Source: Streptomyces sp. 1222.5 (lineage in GTDB: Bacteria > Actinomycetota > Actinomycetes > Streptomycetales > Streptomycetaceae). Taken from it: DNA of 64,000 bases. Every line of letters starts with the position of its first letter. Positions within the stretch are counted from its first letter, which is position 1. Below, piece after piece: positions 60,825 through 64,000 of the stretch. The notes beneath the pieces are model-generated. The model was not told the origin of the DNA, did not search any database, and saw nothing but the letters and a program-made list of their open reading frames with translations. A program made the position numbers and the translations under genes. The stretch spans positions 1,178,001 to 1,242,000 of the forward strand of contig NZ_FNSZ01000001.1 of assembly GCF_900105245.1 (NCBI RefSeq). The letters are read 5' to 3'.

Positions 60825-63650
60825 ATGACGTCCGTTCAGGAGGGGTACGACGGCGACCTGGTGCTCGGTGCGCTCGGCGCGCTCGGCACCCGGTCGGACT
60901 GCGCGGGCCTGACCCGGGTGGACCTGGAGGGCCCTCAGGTGCTGTGGCTGGTCGCGGCCGGCGCCCTGGACCTGTTCGCGGTGGACGCGGCCGAGCAGGG
61001 CCACTGGCACCACCTGGGCCGGCTGGAGGCGGGCGCGCTGCTGCTCGGCCCGGTCGCCGGCCCCCAGCACACCCTGGTGGCGCGCCCGGTCCGCGACTGC
61101 GTCCTGCACCGCGTCAACCTGCGCGAGCTGTACCAGCCCGCGCACACCCAGACCTGGTCGTACGACGAGTACGGCAACCCGCAGTACGTCCCGCCGACGT
61201 CGAGCCCGCTCGAGTACGCGCTCGCCCTCGGCGTCGGCCGCGGCCTGTCCGTCCTGTTCCAGGCGCCCATGGCCGAGGAGCGGGCCGCGGCACCCGCCGA
61301 CGACGACGTCTTCTGGATGCAGGTGCCGCCGGGCAGCGTGCAGTACGGCTCGCTGTACGGCGCGGAGGCCGCCGCCGATCTGCTGATGGACCCGGCGCTG
61401 TGGCAGAGCATGGTCGACCAGCAGTACCGGCTGCTGACCGCGCTGGACCGGTGGATCGAACAGCTGGAGCGCACCCACGAGACCCGTACGGCCGCCGGTA
61501 TCAAGGCCGGTGAGGCGGTGCGGGCCCAGGCCGACCGGACCCTGCTGGCCTCCATCGGCAAACGCTCGGCCCGCCGGACGACGGCCGCCGACGCGGACGC
61601 CTCGTACGCGGCCTGCCGGCTGGTCGCCGAGGCGGCCGGAATCGAGCTGGCCGAGCCCGCGCAGAGCGGCACGGAGAGCGACCGCCTCGATCCGGTCGAA
61701 CGGGTGGCGCTGGCCTCCCGGGTGCGCACCCGGGCGGTCCGTCTGGACGGGCGCTGGTGGCGGGAGAACGTGGGCCCGCTGGTCGGGCACCGGGCGCTGT
61801 CCGGGGCGCCGGTCGCGCTGCTGTGGCGGCGTGGCGGCTACGTGGCCGTACAGCCGGCGACGGGGCGTGAGACACCGATCGAGAAGGCCAACGCGGAGGA
61901 GTTCGAACCGCGCGCGGTGATGTTCTACCGGCCGCTGCCCGACAAGCGGCTCGGGCCGCTGGGGCTGCTGCGGTTCAGCCTGCGCGGCACTCGCGGGGAC
62001 CTGCTTCACCTGCTGCTCGCCGGGCTGGTGACGGTGGCGATCGGCGCGCTGGTGCCGGTCGCCACGGGCAAGGTGCTCGGCGAGTACGTGCCACGGGCGC
62101 AGACCGGCCTGATCGTCCAGGTGTGCCTGGCGGTGATGGTCAGCGGACTGGTCGCGGCGGCGTTCACGCTGCTGGAGAACCTGTCCATCCTGCGGCTGGA
62201 GGGCCGTATCGAGGCGGCGCTCCAGCCGGCCGTCTGGGACCGGCTGCTCCGGCTGCCCACCCGGTTCTTCACCGAGCGTTCGACCGGTGAGCTGGCGAGC
62301 GCGGCGATGGGCATCAGCGCCGTCCGCCGGCTGCTGGCGGGGGTCGGCCCGGTGGTCGCGCAGTCGGTCACGATCGGCGCGATGAACCTCGGCCTGCTGT
62401 TCTGGTACAGCGTGCCGATGGCGATGGCGGCGATCGGCATGCTCGTCGTCATCGCGGCCGTGTTCCTCGGGCTCGGGCTGTGGCAGGTGCGCTGGCAGCG
62501 GCGGCTCGTGGTGCTCGGCAACAAGCTGAACAACCAGGCGTTCCAGACCCTGCGCGGGCTGCCGAAGCTGCGGGTGGCGGCGGCCGAGAACTACGCGTAC
62601 GCGGCCTGGGCCCGGGAGTTCGCGCGCAGCCGGGAGCTCCAGCAGAAGGTCGGCCGGATCAAGAACCTCACCACGGTGCTGGGCGCGGTCTACCTGCCGG
62701 TGTGCACCCTGCTGATGTTCATGCTGCTGGCGGGTCCGGCCAGGGGCGCGATGTCGGCGGCGGACTTCCTGACCTTCAACACGTCGGTGACCATGGTGCT
62801 GACGGCGGTGACCCAGCTGACCGGGTCGTTCGTCTCGGCGGTGGCCGCGCTGCCGCTCTTCGAGGAGATCAGGCCGGTCCTGGACGCCACACCCGAGGTG
62901 CGCACGGCCAGCACCCGCCCCGGCCCGCTGTCGGGCGCGCTGGAGGCCCGCAGGCTGTCGTTCCGCTACGCCGACGACGGCCCGCTCGTCCTCGACGACG
63001 TGTCCTTCGCGGTCCGGCCGGGCGAGTTCGTGGCGATCGTCGGTCCGAGCGGCTGCGGCAAGTCCACCCTGCTGAGGCTGCTGATCGGCTTCGACAAGCC
63101 GGTCTCCGGAAGCGTCCTGTACGACGGTCAGGATCTCGCGGCCCTGGACCGGTCGGCGGTGCGTCGCCAGTGCGGAGTCGTCCTCCAGCACGCGCAGCCG
63201 TTCACCGGCTCCATCCTCGACGTCATCTGCGGCGCCGAGCCGTACACACCGGAGGAGGCGATGGCGGCCGCCGAGATGGCGGGGCTCGCGGAGGACATCA
63301 AGCGGATGCCGATGGGCCTGCACACGATCGTCGCGGGCAACGGCGCGATCTCCGGCGGGCAGCGCCAGCGGCTGATGATCGCCCAGGCCCTCGTCCGGCG
63401 CCCCCGGCTGCTCTTCTTCGACGAGGCCACCAGCGCCCTGGACAACGACACCCAGCGCATCGTCATCGACAGCACCCGCAAGCTGAACGCCACCCGTGTC
63501 GTCATCGCCCACCGGCTGTCCACGGTGCTGGACGCCGACCGGGTGATCGTGATGGAGGACGGCAAGGTGGTCCAGCACGGCAGCCCGGCCGAACTGCTCG
63601 CCGACACCGCCGGCCGCCTCCACGAACTGGTGCGCCGCCAGATGGCCTAG
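60825..63650 (+). CDS. NHLP-type bacteriocin exporter, permease/ATPase subunit
   Basis: 941 aa, one base after the previous stop. Residues 1-380 are a soluble N-terminal region (GDLVLGALGALG; AGALDLFAVDAAEQGHWHHLG, a cyclic-nucleotide-binding-like fold, then helices) that is typical of this family and carries no peptidase. Membrane domain about 390-690, then the ATPase: GPSGCGKST, ISGGQRQRLM, LLFFDEATSALDN, VIAHRLST. It pairs with the C39 exporter, probably as the second half of the transport unit. This gene pair is usually linked to NHLP or other GG-leader precursors. Confidence 0.93.
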   Translation: MTSVQEGYDGDLVLGALGALGTRSDCAGLTRVDLEGPQVLWLVAAGALDLFAVDAAEQGHWHHLGRLEAGALLLGPVAGPQHTLVARPVRDCVLHRVNLRELYQPAHTQTWSYDEYGNPQYVPPTSSPLEYALALGVGRGLSVLFQAPMAEERAAAPADDDVFWMQVPPGSVQYGSLYGAEAAADLLMDPALWQSMVDQQYRLLTALDRWIEQLERTHETRTAAGIKAGEAVRAQADRTLLASIGKRSARRTTAADADASYAACRLVAEAAGIELAEPAQSGTESDRLDPVERVALASRVRTRAVRLDGRWWRENVGPLVGHRALSGAPVALLWRRGGYVAVQPATGRETPIEKANAEEFEPRAVMFYRPLPDKRLGPLGLLRFSLRGTRGDLLHLLLAGLVTVAIGALVPVATGKVLGEYVPRAQTGLIVQVCLAVMVSGLVAAAFTLLENLSILRLEGRIEAALQPAVWDRLLRLPTRFFTERSTGELASAAMGISAVRRLLAGVGPVVAQSVTIGAMNLGLLFWYSVPMAMAAIGMLVVIAAVFLGLGLWQVRWQRRLVVLGNKLNNQAFQTLRGLPKLRVAAAENYAYAAWAREFARSRELQQKVGRIKNLTTVLGAVYLPVCTLLMFMLLAGPARGAMSAADFLTFNTSVTMVLTAVTQLTGSFVSAVAALPLFEEIRPVLDATPEVRTASTRPGPLSGALEARRLSFRYADDGPLVLDDVSFAVRPGEFVAIVGPSGCGKSTLLRLLIGFDKPVSGSVLYDGQDLAALDRSAVRRQCGVVLQHAQPFTGSILDVICGAEPYTPEEAMAAAEMAGLAEDIKRMPMGLHTIVAGNGAISGGQRQRLMIAQALVRRPRLLFFDEATSALDNDTQRIVIDSTRKLNATRVVIAHRLSTVLDADRVIVMEDGKVVQHGSPAELLADTAGRLHELVRRQMA

Positions 63651-63665
63651 GCGGCCGCGTCCCGA

Positions 63666-64000
63666 TCAGTCGGGGTCCTGCGCACCGGGTTCGTCCTCGT
63701 GGTGGGACGGCATCCAGTGGTGTTCGGTGAACCAGCGGCCGAACAGGGCGCCGCCGTAGATGACGAAGCCGACGCCGATGAGCCAGGACTCCACGACGAG
63801 CACGGTGCCGACGGCGCCGTAGCTGAGGGCGTTGGTGACGATGAGCGGGGTGAAGACGAGGTAGGAGAAGGCCCTCAGGCCCACCAGCCCGATGACGGTG
63901 GCGAACGCGCCCGGCAGCAGGGCCCGCCAGCGGACCTGGCCGCCGAGCAGGAAGCGCTGTCCCCACCAGAAGAACAGCACACCGCTCACCGCGGAGAGGG
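63666..64000 (-). CDS. YihY/BrkB-family membrane protein, C-terminal part
   Basis: Partial: the N-terminus is beyond the right edge. The visible 111 residues include two or three membrane helices (LLPGAFATVIGLVGLRAFSYLVF, YGAVGTVLVVESWLIGVGFVIYGGALFG), then WFTEHHWMPSHHEDE. The order VRWRALLPGA and SYGAVGTVLVVESW fits the YihY/virulence factor BrkB family, formerly called ribonuclease BN, of unknown function. Convergent with the exporter gene, 15 bp apart. Confidence 0.8.
   Translation of the reverse strand, partial: LSAVSGVLFFWWGQRFLLGGQVRWRALLPGAFATVIGLVGLRAFSYLVFTPLIVTNALSYGAVGTVLVVESWLIGVGFVIYGGALFGRWFTEHHWMPSHHEDEPGAQDPD

Noticed and set aside
58493..63623. Very long minus-strand open frames opposite the exporter genes
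   Set aside because: They mirror well-conserved ABC genes on the plus strand and read as His/Arg/Gln-rich sequence with no domain; this is a codon-bias artefact of high GC DNA.

Overview
The window is high-GC actinobacterial chromosome and almost certainly Streptomyces. The supporting evidence is the codon use, the frequent GTG and leaderless starts, a mycothiol-dependent dehydrogenase, an actinobacterial PDWY-type cytochrome b, a complete ram/amf (SapB) locus, and families such as DUF6479 and CU044_5270. I saw no rRNA, tRNA, CRISPR array, insertion sequence or phage gene. About 57 protein genes or gene remnants are supported; the first and last run off the window.

Layout. 1-9.5 kb: tail of a membrane-anchored S1 serine protease, then a ROK regulator divergent from a Gfo/Idh/MocA oxidoreductase, an L,D-transpeptidase, a PLP decarboxylase, two SDRs, and the mscR-MBL formaldehyde/NO detoxification pair. 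9.7-13.5 kb: a small secreted protein, an NTF2-like protein, folD behind a ZTP riboswitch, and an ECF sigma factor coupled to a CU044_5270 protein. 13.6-21 kb: a ctaD paralogue with a small membrane partner, a zinc alcohol dehydrogenase and TetR, a secreted beta-propeller protein, and a TetM/OtrA-type ribosomal protection protein. 21.2-29 kb: a tightly packed molybdenum hydroxylase operon of form II CoxL type (S-L-M-D-E-XdhC-G). 29-36.9 kb: GNAT, phosphodiesterase, SDR, a deletion-fusion scar, a MarR regulator with a nested operator and an isochorismatase-like gene, then a glycan segment (GT2, RmlC, methyltransferase) ending in a broken rmlA. 37-41.6 kb: DUF6479, a second ctaD with ctaF, and a convergent qcrB paralogue.

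41.6-54.8 kb holds the ram/amf morphogen locus. RamC matures RamS into a SapB-like class III lanthipeptide, RamA and RamB export it, and the response regulator RamR is convergent at the end. SpoIIE-type phosphatases with GAF/PAS sensor regions lie on both sides. RamA carries an unexpected C-terminal extension of about 235 residues built from 16- and 32-residue repeats.

54.9-63.7 kb: a second secreted S1 protease with a repetitive Ala/Gly/Asp tail, a PaaI-type thioesterase, and a four-gene export system. In that system a 71-aa double-glycine-leader peptide without cysteine is followed by an HlyD adaptor, a C39-peptidase ABC exporter and an NHLP-type ABC exporter, with no modifying enzyme beside them. 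This export system and the RamA repeats are the least conventional parts of the window. Both peptide genes are separated from their exporter genes by a strong hairpin, which suggests a shared way of making more peptide than transporter.
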